A DNA stretch of 64,000 nucleotides from Maribellus comscasis (GTDB lineage Bacteria; Bacteroidota; Bacteroidia; Bacteroidales; Prolixibacteraceae), in NCBI RefSeq assembly GCF_009762775.1, contig NZ_CP046401.1, forward strand, positions 5,468,001 to 5,532,000, read 5' to 3'. Under the pieces are notes generated by a model. That model searched no databases, was not told the origin of the DNA, and saw only the letters and a program-made list of their open reading frames with translations. Positions 10,201-18,317 of the stretch are shown here, one piece after another; positions within the stretch are counted from its first letter, which is position 1, and each line of letters opens with the position of its first letter. The translations under genes and the position numbers were made by a program.

Positions 10201-12149
10201 CCCAAAATTGTTCCTCTAACTCCTGAATTGTTATAAAAGGTACAATTTATAATTTCTGTTGAAGCTGCTGAACTATAGTTGAAAATTGCACATCCATAAT
10301 TGGAATGGTTGCCAGTAAACAGGCAATTTCGTACTATTAATTTTCCTCTTTTATTTGCCACTGCACCGCCGGCATATATATAGTAATTATTCCCGAGAGT
10401 AGAACTGTAATTCGATTCGTTTTCAATGAATTTACAGTTTTCAATAATTAGTTTTGAATCCGTTAGTCCGTATTGGAAAACAGCTCCTCCGGAATAGCCT
10501 TCATTGTTTTTAAATGTACAATTTTTTATGAGAAAAGTACCCGTCCCCCTATAGTTATATATGCCGCCACCTCCGCCGTTATAGGTAGTATTTACTCCTG
10601 AACTAATTGTAAAACCATCTATATTAAAAGAAGAAATATTGTATAAATATAATACCGATTGTGTGCCTCCTGTTAATATGGTTTGATGTTCATTCCAGTT
10701 ACGTTGAGACGAATTTGTCTCGGTTCCTTTAAATCCTCCCTGTAAAATAATTCCACTAAATGGAACAAAGTTATTCTCGTTGTTGTCGGGGGAGTAAGAG
10801 CCTTCAGCTACCCAAATGGTATCACCCGGCCCTGTTCTTTCTAATGCAGTGGTGAGGCTGGTAAAGGCATTGGGCCAGGATGTTCCGTCGGCCGAGCCTT
10901 CTGCTGTCTGGTCAACATAAATGGGCGAGGCTAAAAAGATATTTTCATAGCCTTGCCAGGCTAAAAACGGATATCCGTTGTTTTTGTTTATGTTATGCCC
11001 CCAGTAATCGTTGGTACCGTTATACGTTTCATCTGAAAAATCCCAGCCTCCTTCCCTGAAAGTAACCGGTGTTTGCATTTCATCGGTAGTTTTGCTATCA
11101 GCTGCACCGTCAGAAAAAAAATCGCAGGTCGTTCTATCGTAAAAGCAATTTTCAGATGTTGAATAACTGTCTAAACTCCCGATAAAACCATAAACTGTAC
11201 CTTGAGAACGTTTCCCTGTAATGTTTCCCGCAGAATAACAATTAGTAATTGTATCATGACCAGCATATCCACAAAATCCACCCTGATAAGTATTGTTGTT
11301 TATACTGCCAGTTTTTCCACTCCCCGTAGAATAACAGTTGCTAATGTTGCAATATGATAAATGACCGGCAAATCCGCCAATAAATTTTGCAGAAGCGGTA
11401 TAGCTTAATTCGTCGTCGGTAATGTCTCCCGTGGCAAAGCATCGGGATATAGTACACGAATCACCTAGCCCGATAAAACCGCCAAGGCAACGACTTGTTG
11501 TATTAGAATGAATTGTTCCTGTTGCCGAACTTTTAATGATTTGTCCATCATGAAGATAACCGATTAATCCCCCAAGGAACAAATCTCCATAAATAGTTAC
11601 CGATGAATGACAGTCAACGATTGTAATATTTACACCATAACCAAGAAGGCCGCCCATATAATCATATTTGTTCCTTGTATCTATTATTGTGCCGGAAACA
11701 GAACACTGCTTGAAAGTTGAGTTTGTTGCATAAGCAACCAAGGAACCAGCATAATTGGAAGATTTTGTGATAGATACACTATCGAGAGTTACGCCATAAA
11801 CAAAAGCAGAGTCGGTATAGCCAAAAAGTCCGGAATAGCTTTGATCATCTGTAATTGTAGGGTGGCTGATGACAAATCCATCTCCGTTATAATTTCCCTT
11901 AAACGGAGATTCTGCATCACCGATTGGAGACCAGTTACTGTAAGCACTCAGGTCTATATTGGCGGTTTGGATATAATTTTTATCCAACCGGTCAGAATTT
12001 TGTGAAATCCAGTACAGGTTTTCCAGCGAAGCAATCCGGTATGGATTGTTCGTTGAACCGTCTCCTAACGGAGCTACTGCTGTTTGGGCAAAAGTATTAC
12101 ATTGAATAATCAAAAAGAAAACGATGAATTGGAGATAGTATAATTTCAT
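4251..12149 (-). CDS. Giant secreted T9SS protein with beta-helix and HYR-like repeats
   Basis: A 2632-residue extracellular protein. I place the start at the ATG at 12149 because it opens a clear signal peptide (MKLYYLQFIVFFLIIQC, cleaved near FAQ); the longer frame upstream adds 28 unrelated residues. Approximate domains: GLUG-type repeats (50-385, pattern GGFIG...C.ISRC), right-handed beta-helix (410-775), FN3-like (776-885), second beta-helix with many Asn/Ser ladders (897-1290), FN3-like (1293-1385), an ASPM/HYDIN-like domain (1390-1510), seven 80-residue repeats (1513-2073), degenerate HYR-like units (2073-2330), two cadherin-like domains (2333-2533) and a T9SS type A sorting domain (2546-2632, YPNPTSGEV ... 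GIYFVRL). The sorting domain predicts export by T9SS and attachment or release at the cell surface. The mosaic suggests an adhesin or a polysaccharide-binding protein; no catalytic domain was recognised. It diverges from a membrane-bound AraC regulator. Confidence 0.85.
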   Translation of the reverse strand: MKLYYLQFIVFFLIIQCNTFAQTAVAPLGDGSTNNPYRIASLENLYWISQNSDRLDKNYIQTANIDLSAYSNWSPIGDAESPFKGNYNGDGFVISHPTITDDQSYSGLFGYTDSAFVYGVTLDSVSITKSSNYAGSLVAYATNSTFKQCSVSGTIIDTRNKYDYMGGLLGYGVNITIVDCHSSVTIYGDLFLGGLIGYLHDGQIIKSSATGTIHSNTTSRCLGGFIGLGDSCTISRCFATGDITDDELSYTASAKFIGGFAGHLSYCNISNCYSTGSGKTGSINNNTYQGGFCGYAGHDTITNCYSAGNITGKRSQGTVYGFIGSLDSYSTSENCFYDRTTCDFFSDGAADSKTTDEMQTPVTFREGGWDFSDETYNGTNDYWGHNINKNNGYPFLAWQGYENIFLASPIYVDQTAEGSADGTSWPNAFTSLTTALERTGPGDTIWVAEGSYSPDNNENNFVPFSGIILQGGFKGTETNSSQRNWNEHQTILTGGTQSVLYLYNISSFNIDGFTISSGVNTTYNGGGGGIYNYRGTGTFLIKNCTFKNNEGYSGGAVFQYGLTDSKLIIENCKFIENESNYSSTLGNNYYIYAGGAVANKRGKLIVRNCLFTGNHSNYGCAIFNYSSAASTEIINCTFYNNSGVRGTILGNDHGDISIVNSIIFDNSLALGRDIYRYSSNVKISVSYSNIEGSGGSDNWDSDYGTDDGNNIDKDPFWTDADNGDLNPTKYSWCVDTGTPDTTGLNLPETDLKGNPRIYQGDSLCVDMGAYECQNDRNYAPYPPANNVTFSESTDSTMRISWSPGEGDQFLVFLSADTTGFASPENNKSYLPNTQFQLGDQIENSGWYAVYDGPDTTFTVTGLDTVVNYKAHVIAHYTGKLVYNCDSASGNPAISTRCVTNNNNSGAGSLNQAIEEARSGAKTICFNLPEGKDTIVLSEQIELRKAFTFEGRNRSGSGTNITITVPEPGVSTWRAFYVRTTCTIKNMTITGGSVNNGGAMYIYSGKTTLKNVTVSNSKSTQNGGGVYAKSDLILENCKVVGNTASSQGGGIYSRDYLYIINSSVSNNSSSYGAGIYNSSNLYIYNTTISKNDASNYGGGIYNNSTITNSSNNTIVENTANLGGGIYNRYRIRNLSFNTISGNKAVSGSGIYQDNSNSELTIQNTILAKNYSETGILDDYYGKYGELTDKGYNIIGRQDYYSSSSSPKFTLSSNENIYQQGTMWKKGTEELNNQKLGLDSVLTDNGGATLTLALSDSSFAAGAGITDANVAYDQRGVLRTEPPTIGAFGIEGSLPDAVTKPATDITAKNITLNGTVNPNGYATSITFEYGKTESYGNTIIASQSPLSGFGETEIAEIISGLDANETYYYRIVAVNTIGKIYGKDVNFKTAAPEISFFGNSTEITNGDNTTNTLNGTNFESVLVNTPKTFSFLIKNSGTGPLQLTGTSLIKINGSDSLCFSVSKYPAKSIVANDTSTFEITFTPDTIRSFSASLKIENNVPENNPFIFSVSGSGIDTTPPVFTETPPSNTLQSCDAVTDAVTLTATDNFDTEVDIDFSEVYSDSLCDNSYTITRKWTATDNCGNQASHTQVVTVQDTISPVFVESLPADTTQNCDAVVAAATLTATDNCDADVDVSFKEIYSDTICDNSYTITRKWTATDNCGNQASHTQVITVQDTISPVFVESLPADTTQNCDAVVAAATLTATDNCDADVDVSFKEIYSDTICDNSYTITRIWIAEDNCGNQTSYTQVITVQDTISPVFVESLPADTTLNCDAVVAAATLTATDNCDADVDVSFEEVYSDSICDNSYTITRTWIAEDNCGNQASHTQVITVQDTISPVFVESLPADTTQNCDAVTAAATLTATDNCDADMDVSFEEVYSDTICDNSYRITRIWTATDNCGNQTSHTQVITVQDTISPVFVESLPADTTQNCDAVTVAATLTATDNCDADVDVSFEEIYSDTICDNSYTITRTWIAEDNCGNQTSYTQVITVQDTISPVFVESLPADTIQNCDAVTVAATLTATDNCDADVNVSFEEVYSDTICDNSYIITRIWTATDNCGNYTFHSQVVRVQDTTPPTFTTPDNVTIYSDSNCEYDSSVAQTGDVTNEKDNCSTTELEATFTDKTEAGEYPGEWIITRTWSLSDYCGNKAKEQIQIITVKDSIPPKIIWTPIKIFLNENGEYKLTDEDIAALTEKITDNCTPSENIEIELSPKSFNCSNTEEKTEMQIVAVDINGNSSKVRETITVSDTISPTINKVEDISIVLKNNPCDTFVSINYPEISFRDNCGATLKQITGLGSQEAFPVGSTTETWVVTDKSRNTDTLSFNVSIIPGNASPTIDPIADMQINEDQEPVFLNLSGISSGNDCLTQELSISVTSSNNTLTDSLLIDYTQGAPTAILKIVPASNMNGETKITVTIEDSEGGTISKTFTVTIEAVNDAPYIITSIPDQIIHASSILKIPVSPFTGHLFGDIEDEILTINITSEGNNSLPTWATLTGDTIVCTPAIADTGCVNIIAKATDAEGAFVTDTFQVCVNGFPVGINSAENEEFEIIMYPNPTSGEVTIKFSSKTSNAELIITDMAGKTVFTGQVNTEQKIMLDLSDNVSGIYFVRLIMDKKQIVKQLILKTRKHIR
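5930..7610 (-). repeat. Seven tandem 240-bp coding repeats
   Basis: The block repeats exactly every 240 bases: the same GTTATTACCTGCGTGT-type string recurs at 6181, 6421, 6661, 6901, 7141 and, with one change, 7381. Each unit encodes 80 residues with the pattern SPVFVESLPADTTQNCDAV, then LTATDNCDAD, CDNSYTITR and TDNCGNQ, plus four conserved cysteines. The outermost units are the most diverged and the inner ones nearly identical, as expected from unequal crossover or gene conversion. Confidence 0.9.
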
Positions 12150-12286
12150 TATTCCGATTTTGGTTTTGTAGACTAATAAAAAAGGTTTGCTTTTAACAGA
12201 ATTAAAGATGAAACAAGCTAGAATTGTATGCAAATTTTGTGTGTCTCACTAAATATTTAACCATGTCTCAATAATCGTAGCTGGTA

Positions 12287-12353
12287 TTTAAAATTGTTGA
12301 TTATTATGGTTTTATGTAGTGGTGGTTGGTGCTATCTTTAAAATTGTTGATTA
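12287..12353. repeat. Direct 17-bp repeats, possible AraC operator
   Basis: TTTAAAATTGTTGATTA occurs at 12287-12303 and again, without mismatch, at 12337-12353. The copies are exactly 50 bases apart, close to five helical turns. They lie in the spacer between the divergent giant protein gene and the AraC-family regulator, about 90-155 bases upstream of the regulator start. AraC-type proteins commonly bind paired direct repeats, so an operator is a reasonable inference. Confidence 0.5.
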
Positions 12354-12441
12354 CTTAAGTAAAACCTTTTTATTTTTATGTTGGGTTCTATGAACAAATT
12401 TTACATTTTTGTCAGGATACTAAAACCCGAGACAAATTAGA

Positions 12442-13599
12442 ATGAATTCTGTTGTTGCTGTTTTTTTTATGATTTTGCTGGTACTGTATTTTTCTTTTAC
12501 AGTACTTCTTTTTACGGTTGGCAGAATACAAAAAAAGAAAGGGCTGTTTTATTTATATTTGTCTTTTTTTTTCCGGGGATTACTTTCTGTCGGTCCGGCT
12601 CTACTTATGTTTCATGCCGATATATCGTGGACCGCATATTTGACCGGGCCTTTGCGTGTATCTTTAATACCGCTTACATATTTATATCTTGAAAAATTGT
12701 CGGAACAAGATAAAAGGATTAGAAAAAAAGACTTATGGCATTTTATCCCTTTATTTGTAAATATTGTTCTCGCATTGATTTTGGTTCCCGGGCATGCTTC
12801 TGATATTGTAGGACAGAGTGATGAGACCTTAAAATCTTCTGTTCGGATGATATGGGAAGATAGTCCCCGCCATAATATTTTGGCCGTTACATGTCGTGTT
12901 TTTTTGTTTTTACAAGCTTTTATCTATCCTTTTTTAATTTACAGATTATATAAAAGTTACATAAAAACAATTAAAAACAATTCTTCGTTACTGAAGAACA
13001 CAAATGCTGTATGGATTAGATGGGTGGTATTCATGATGCCTTTCGAAGTTTTTTTTGAAGGATTTGGCTTGTTGGGAATTTATAATTCGTCTATTGTACT
13101 CGTACTGTTTTATATTTTTACCATATTTTACGCATTTTTCTTTTTTATACATGCACTGCAGCAAGGCGAGTTATCTACTTCTTTTTCTCAGCAAGGGAGT
13201 AGTGTTATGGATAAAGGTGATATCCAATTTGTTAAGACTTCAGCAAAAGAGGACGAATTCAATGAAATTTTAGAGAAGTTTTTGGAAAACGAGTCTTATT
13301 TAAAACCGGAACTTTCGTTCAAGGAGTTGGCTGATAACCTGAATATTTCAAAAAATAAACTTTCTCAAATAATAAAAGAACAAGGTTCTGAAAATTTTTA
13401 CATGTTTGTAAACTATTTTCGAATAGAAAGAAGTAAGCAGCTGTTGACAGAACTTCCTGACAATTATGTTATTGAATCGGTGATTTCTAAATCAGGATTT
13501 AAAGCCCGTTCCACATTTTACCGTGTTTTTAAAGAGATCGCCGGGGAGACACCTACAAATTATCTGGAAAAGGTAAATAAGAAAACGCAGCGTAGATAA
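12442..13599 (+). CDS. Membrane-anchored AraC-family transcriptional regulator
   Basis: A 385-residue protein. Roughly residues 1-240 contain seven hydrophobic helices with aromatic-rich ends. Residues about 280-380 form an AraC-type double helix-turn-helix: LSFKELADNLNISKNKLSQI is the first helix pair, and the second ends in FKARSTFYRVFKEIAGETP, the usual family signature. The protein would sense a signal in or through the membrane and bind DNA from there, an architecture common in Bacteroidota. It is divergent from the giant secreted protein gene, so that gene or itself is the likely target. The dinB gene follows closely but is unlikely to be related in function. Confidence 0.85.
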   Translation: MNSVVAVFFMILLVLYFSFTVLLFTVGRIQKKKGLFYLYLSFFFRGLLSVGPALLMFHADISWTAYLTGPLRVSLIPLTYLYLEKLSEQDKRIRKKDLWHFIPLFVNIVLALILVPGHASDIVGQSDETLKSSVRMIWEDSPRHNILAVTCRVFLFLQAFIYPFLIYRLYKSYIKTIKNNSSLLKNTNAVWIRWVVFMMPFEVFFEGFGLLGIYNSSIVLVLFYIFTIFYAFFFFIHALQQGELSTSFSQQGSSVMDKGDIQFVKTSAKEDEFNEILEKFLENESYLKPELSFKELADNLNISKNKLSQIIKEQGSENFYMFVNYFRIERSKQLLTELPDNYVIESVISKSGFKARSTFYRVFKEIAGETPTNYLEKVNKKTQRR

Positions 13600-13682
13600 T
13601 ATTTTAAACTCTTATTTTTATTGAGGAATTGTTTTTTTACAATGTAGGTTTCAAAAATTTTTACCAGAGAATATTTAAAGGC

Positions 13683-14756
13683 TTGTCAATAAACCGTAAA
13701 ATAATTCACATCGACATGGATGCGTTTTATGCATCTGTTGAACAGCGGGATAACCCTGAGCTGAAAGGAAAACCCGTGGCAGTTGGTGGCTCGAGTGACA
13801 GGGGAGTAGTGGCGGCAGCCAGTTATGAAGCCCGGAAATATGGAGTTCGGTCAGCGTTATCTTCCCGGGTGGCCAAAAGGAAATGTCCCGATCTTATTTT
13901 TGTAAAACCACGTTTCCATCGGTATAAAGAAGTTTCCAATCAGATTCGGGAGATTTTTTTTGAATATACTGATTTGGTAGAACCACTTTCGCTCGACGAG
14001 GCTTATTTGGATGTTACATATGCCAAAAAGGGAAAACCATCGGCAACGCTTATCGCCAAAGAAATAAAACAGCGAATTCTGGAAGAAACACAGTTAATCG
14101 CTTCCGCCGGAGTTTCTTATAATAAATTTCTGGCAAAAGTAGCCTCCGATGTAAATAAACCCAACGGGCTTTTTGTGGTTACACCAAACGAAGCACAGGC
14201 TTTTATTGATGATTTGGAGGTGCGCAAATTCTTCGGGATAGGAAAAGTTACAGCGGCAAAACTTAATAATATGGGCATTTGGTTTGGCCGTGATCTCAAA
14301 AGAATCGACCGACTGGAATTGACGCGTTTATTTGGTAAAGCCGGAAATTACTATTATGAGATTTGCAGGGGAGAGGACCATCGACAAGTGCAGCCTTCAA
14401 GAGAGAGAAAATCGGTTGGTGCAGAGCAAACTTTTTTCACCGATTTGTTTGAAGATGAAGAGTTGGAAACCGAAATGCTAAAAATTGCCGATATTTTGTG
14501 GCGACGATATGAACGAACAAAAGCCAAAGCAAAAACATTAACACTTAAATACAAATATTCCGATTTTGAACAACACACCAGGAGTCACACGGTTCAGGAC
14601 TATTTTGTATCCAAAGAGCAGTTAATAACGGAAAGTGACCGGCTTTTATTCTCAGGCGAGAATTTTGAAAAAGGAATACGTTTATTGGGATTAACACTCT
14701 CAAATTTTATCGATGAGCAAATTTCAAAACCAGTTCAGTTAACCATTAAATTTTAG
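13683..14756 (+). CDS. dinB: DNA polymerase IV (Y-family)
   Basis: Translesion DNA polymerase. The catalytic metal ligands are visible: HIDMDAFYASVEQRD at the N-terminus and SLDEAYLDV near residue 105, followed by thumb helix-hairpin-helix (FGIGKVTAAKLNNMGI) and a little-finger domain. It ends in LTIKF rather than an obvious beta-clamp motif. No ATG precedes the catalytic motif in frame. I choose the TTG at 13683, giving 357 residues (family about 350); another TTG at 13629 has a better GAGGA-like site but adds 18 residues not typical of the family. The polymerase bypasses damaged bases in the cytoplasm with low fidelity. Confidence 0.88.
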   Translation: MSINRKIIHIDMDAFYASVEQRDNPELKGKPVAVGGSSDRGVVAAASYEARKYGVRSALSSRVAKRKCPDLIFVKPRFHRYKEVSNQIREIFFEYTDLVEPLSLDEAYLDVTYAKKGKPSATLIAKEIKQRILEETQLIASAGVSYNKFLAKVASDVNKPNGLFVVTPNEAQAFIDDLEVRKFFGIGKVTAAKLNNMGIWFGRDLKRIDRLELTRLFGKAGNYYYEICRGEDHRQVQPSRERKSVGAEQTFFTDLFEDEELETEMLKIADILWRRYERTKAKAKTLTLKYKYSDFEQHTRSHTVQDYFVSKEQLITESDRLLFSGENFEKGIRLLGLTLSNFIDEQISKPVQLTIKF

Positions 14757-14821
14757 CGAGGAATTTTGCTCCGTTTATTTGGGGAAGGAATTATTAGTCG
14801 TAATTTCATGGCAAAAATATA

Positions 14822-15826
14822 ATGTTCATGAAACGAATTAAACGTTTTTTAGGAATTTTGTTCCTGCTGCTTGTTGTAGTTTATGTTGTAGGCCCCAAAC
14901 CACCCAAGCCGGAATTAAACAAAAATTTACCCTCCATTTCTGCAAGTTTATCAACTGTTGATAATTATGTCCGGAAAAATGATGAGGGACTTACTTTAAA
15001 AACAGACAATGAATCCCGTATATTCTGGGCAAACGACTCTGCCCGTGAAAGAACAGAATATGCAGTATTATATCTTCACGGTTTTTCAGCATCGTGGTAT
15101 GAAGGGTATCCTACTCATGTAAATTTTGCAAAACATTTTGGATTTAATTTATACATTTCGCGTCTTGCTTCACATGGTATTGATACCGAAGATCCTTTGA
15201 TCGATATGACTCCTGATCGGATTTGGGAATCAGCGAAAAATGCATTGATGGTGGCGCGAAGTATTGGGAAAAAAGTGATAATAATGAGCACTTCAACAGG
15301 TGGAACATTGGCTTTGAAATTGGCGGCTGATTTTCCTGAGTATGTCGAAGGTTTAATTTTGTATTCTCCAAATATCAGGATAAATAATAATGCTGCATTT
15401 ATTTTATCAAAACCCTGGGGGCTGCAAATAGGAAGAAAAGTAAATGAAGGAAAATACCGGGTTACAAATCAGGATTTTGATTCAAAAGAATGCCAGTACT
15501 GGAATTGCAGATACAGAGTGGAAGCGTTGGTTTATTTGCAACAACTGGTAAACGTAACCATGAAAAAGGAAACCTATAAAAATGTTACGGCTCCTGTTTT
15601 TCTGGGATACTATTATAAGGATGAAAACAACCAGGATAAAACGGTCAGGGTAAGTGCGATGTTAAAGATGTTTGAACAGTTGGGGACTACCCCGGATAGA
15701 AAAGTCAGCAAGGCTTTTCCCGAAGCAGGCGATCATGTTATTGCCTGCGAGCTGACTTCAGAATGTGTTAATGAGGTTTTGAACGAAACCATCAGATTTG
15801 GAGAAGATGTTATGAATTTAAAATAA
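14822..15826 (+). CDS. Alpha/beta hydrolase with N-terminal membrane anchor
   Basis: A 334-residue protein. Residues 7-24 form one hydrophobic helix, so the enzyme is probably anchored in the inner membrane facing the periplasm. The hydrolase fold begins at AVLYLHGFSASWYEG (oxyanion loop after strand 3). The nucleophile elbow is STSTGG around Ser158, with Ser in place of the first Gly, and the catalytic His is in GDHVI near the C-terminus. Likely an esterase or lysophospholipase-like enzyme; the substrate is unknown. The start could also be the ATG at 14828. A strong hairpin follows directly after the stop. Confidence 0.8.
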   Translation: MFMKRIKRFLGILFLLLVVVYVVGPKPPKPELNKNLPSISASLSTVDNYVRKNDEGLTLKTDNESRIFWANDSARERTEYAVLYLHGFSASWYEGYPTHVNFAKHFGFNLYISRLASHGIDTEDPLIDMTPDRIWESAKNALMVARSIGKKVIIMSTSTGGTLALKLAADFPEYVEGLILYSPNIRINNNAAFILSKPWGLQIGRKVNEGKYRVTNQDFDSKECQYWNCRYRVEALVYLQQLVNVTMKKETYKNVTAPVFLGYYYKDENNQDKTVRVSAMLKMFEQLGTTPDRKVSKAFPEAGDHVIACELTSECVNEVLNETIRFGEDVMNLK

Positions 15827-15832
15827 AAGAAG

Positions 15833-15856
15833 AAGCCTTGCTCAACAGCAAGGCTT
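15833..15856 (+). terminator. Perfect 10-bp hairpin after the hydrolase gene
   Basis: AAGCCTTGCT (15833-15842) and AGCAAGGCTT (15847-15856) pair perfectly around CAAC, seven bases past the stop codon. Only a short T run follows on the plus strand, so it may act more as an RNA 3' end stabiliser than as an efficient terminator. Confidence 0.6.
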
Positions 15857-15859
15857 TCA

Positions 15860-16513
15860 AACTAAACCATTAATTGCATCTACTTCAACAAGTAGAATGT
15901 CTTATTCACTTAATAATTATATTTTATACAGATAAACTTTTGTTTCCCCTAATTCTTCGAATAAAATTATGAATGCTGAGGGAAGAAAATTTCTGTTTTC
16001 GCAGATATTGTATCGATTTAACATATTAGTAATATTAAGTTTCTGATATTGTATAAGTTACGTTTTGAAAGAGGAGAGTTGCAGAACTGTTTATTGTGAA
16101 GTAAGACTCTGGTAGTGAGCCTGGTATGTGTTTTTGCAAAATACACTAACTTGTACTCAATATAAAATGAACAAATGAGCTTTTAAAAATGAATTTTGTT
16201 ATAAAAGGAAATGAAAAGTATGGAGTTGGATTAATTTGTTTTAAAATATATTTTAAACTTTTGTAACTGATATTCGAAAAAAAACAGATTCTTTGATCGG
16301 TATTAGTGGTAAGAAAGTTGTAAAAAACTGCTGGAGGGGTATCTCGGGAAAGGGGGGGGTGTCAAAATATTTGTGTATTTCTGGAAAATAGTTCGAATAG
16401 AATGGGGTATTATAAGGAAAAGTGTCATTTTGTAAAAAAGATGTCAAAATGCCAATAAAATTTTTATTTTGTATCATTTGTGTTATCATTGATGGAAAAG
16501 TGTCAATAAATAT
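15860..16513. other. Long AT-rich spacer before asnB
   Basis: About 650 bases without a convincing gene. A reverse frame at 16253-16489 encodes a Phe/Pro/Thr-rich string with no family resemblance and is most likely chance. No tRNA, repeat or stable RNA was recognised, although a run of eight G residues occurs near 16351-16360. Confidence 0.5.
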
Positions 16514-16543
16514 TTTGAAATATTAACAAAGTGGTTATTTTTG
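16514..16543 (+). promoter_or_regulatory. Promoter of asnB (Bacteroidota consensus)
   Basis: TTTG at 16514-16517 and TATTTTTG at 16536-16543 are separated by 18 bases, a full match to the Bacteroidota -33 and -7 elements. Transcription would begin near 16550, leaving a leader of about 30 bases before the asnB ATG. Confidence 0.65.
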
Positions 16544-16580
16544 GCAAATATTAAATTCGATAAAATAAATTTAAAATAGC

Positions 16581-18266
16581 ATGTGTGGAATTATAGGCGC
16601 GTTTGACTTAAAAACTGACGCTCAGACTTTGAGACCAAGTGTTTTGGAGATGTCGAAAAAAGTTCGTCATCGCGGACCCGACTGGTCAGGAATTTATTGT
16701 GGTGATAAAGCGATAATTGCCCATGAGAGACTTTCCATTGTTGATCCCGAATCGGGAGGACAACCACTGTATAGTAAGGATGGAAAATTAATTTTAGGAG
16801 TAAATGGCGAAATTTATAATCACCGTGAGATTCGTAAAAGATATGAAGGGAAATATGATTTTCTTACCGGTTCTGATTGTGAAGTGATTCTGGCTTTGTA
16901 TCGTGATAAAAAGGAAAAATTTTTGGATGAAATGAACGGAATTTTTGCTTTTGCTTTATACGACGAAGAAGAAGATGCTTATTTAATTGCACGCGATCAT
17001 ATTGGAATTATTCCATTGTATATGGGGTGGGACAAATTTGGTAATTTTTATGTTGGATCTGAGCTGAAATCGTTAGAGGGGTATTGCACAAAAATTCAGG
17101 AATTTCCGCCTGCGCACTATTTGTATAGTAAAGATGGAGAAGTGAAGCGTTGGTACAGCAGAACGTGGACAGAGTATGAAAATGTAAAAGATAATCCGGC
17201 AGATATAGGTGAGTTGGCCAAGTCGCTTGAGGATGCAGTTCATCGTCAGTTGATGTCGGACGTTCCCTATGGAGTTCTGCTTTCGGGAGGGCTAGATTCG
17301 TCAATAACTTCGGCACTGGCAAAAAAGTATTCTGGTAAAAGAGTCGAAGATGGAGATGAAAAAGATGCATGGTGGCCTCAATTGCATTCGTTTGTAATTG
17401 GCCTGGAAGGATCTCCGGATCTGGCGGCAGCAAAAAAAGTTGCAGATTATATTGGTACTGTTCACCACGAAATCCATTATACAATACAGGAAGGTTTGGA
17501 TGCCATTCGGGATGTGATTTATCATATTGAAACCTATGATGTAACTACTGTGCGTGCATCAACTCCAATGTATATGCTTGCTCGTGTAATCAAATCGATG
17601 GGGATAAAGATGGTGCTTACCGGCGAAGGAGCTGATGAGATTTTTGGTGGCTATCTGTATTTTCACAAAGCACCAAATGCAGAAGAGTTTCATAATGAAA
17701 GTGTGAGGAAGGTAAGCAGATTGCATCAGTACGATTGTTTGCGTGCAAATAAATCCCTGGCTGCATGGGGGGTTGAGGGTCGTGTGCCTTTTTTAGATAA
17801 AGAGTTTATTGATGTGGCGATGCGTTTTAATCCGGAGCAAAAAATGGCAAAGGATGGTAAGATGGAAAAATGGTGCCTGAGGAAAGGTTTTGAAAACATT
17901 TTGCCGGAAAGCGTTGCATGGAGGCAAAAAGAACAATTCTCTGATGGTGTTGGATATGGATGGATTGACACGTTGAAAAAAATTGCAAGCGAGCAGGTTA
18001 CCAATGAAATGATGGCTAATGCGAAGTATCGTTTTCCGGTAAATACGCCGATGAATAAAGAAGAGTATATGTATCGGTCAATTTTTAGTGAACATTTCCC
18101 GTCCGATCAGGCGGCATCATGTGTTCCCTCTGTTCCGTCAATCGCGTGTAGTACTGAAACTGCTTTGCTTTGGGATGCAGCTTTTCAGGGAAATGCAGAT
18201 CCTTCAGGCCGCGCTGTAAGTACTGTTCATTCAAAAGGAGCAGTATTTGATGATATTAAAAAGTAA
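16581..18266 (+). CDS. asnB: Asparagine synthase B, glutamine-hydrolysing
   Basis: A 561-residue enzyme that makes asparagine from aspartate, glutamine and ATP in the cytoplasm. The mature N-terminus MCGIIGAF gives the catalytic Cys2 of the class II glutaminase; the C-terminal half carries the ATP pyrophosphatase loop LLSGGLDSSI near residue 235 and the conserved GEGADEIFGGY. Length matches E. coli AsnB (554). It has its own promoter and ends in a strong terminator, so it is a single-gene unit. The next gene, convergent to it, is a class I glutamine amidotransferase. Confidence 0.95.
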   Translation: MCGIIGAFDLKTDAQTLRPSVLEMSKKVRHRGPDWSGIYCGDKAIIAHERLSIVDPESGGQPLYSKDGKLILGVNGEIYNHREIRKRYEGKYDFLTGSDCEVILALYRDKKEKFLDEMNGIFAFALYDEEEDAYLIARDHIGIIPLYMGWDKFGNFYVGSELKSLEGYCTKIQEFPPAHYLYSKDGEVKRWYSRTWTEYENVKDNPADIGELAKSLEDAVHRQLMSDVPYGVLLSGGLDSSITSALAKKYSGKRVEDGDEKDAWWPQLHSFVIGLEGSPDLAAAKKVADYIGTVHHEIHYTIQEGLDAIRDVIYHIETYDVTTVRASTPMYMLARVIKSMGIKMVLTGEGADEIFGGYLYFHKAPNAEEFHNESVRKVSRLHQYDCLRANKSLAAWGVEGRVPFLDKEFIDVAMRFNPEQKMAKDGKMEKWCLRKGFENILPESVAWRQKEQFSDGVGYGWIDTLKKIASEQVTNEMMANAKYRFPVNTPMNKEEYMYRSIFSEHFPSDQAASCVPSVPSIACSTETALLWDAAFQGNADPSGRAVSTVHSKGAVFDDIKK

Positions 18267-18287
18267 GATGAATTTATATGTATAGCT

Positions 18288-18317
18288 GCCGTCTGTTTTT
18301 CAGACGGCATTTTTTTT
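18288..18317 (+). terminator. Strong intrinsic terminator of asnB
   Basis: GCCGTCTG (18288-18295) pairs with CAGACGGC (18301-18308) around five T residues, followed by A and eight T residues (18310-18317). The stop codon of the convergent amidotransferase gene (18302-18300) lies inside this hairpin. Confidence 0.85.

Noticed and set aside
16253..16489. Reverse frame of 78 codons upstream of asnB
   Set aside because: Composition is biased to Phe, Pro and Thr from AT-rich DNA, with no family pattern or promoter.
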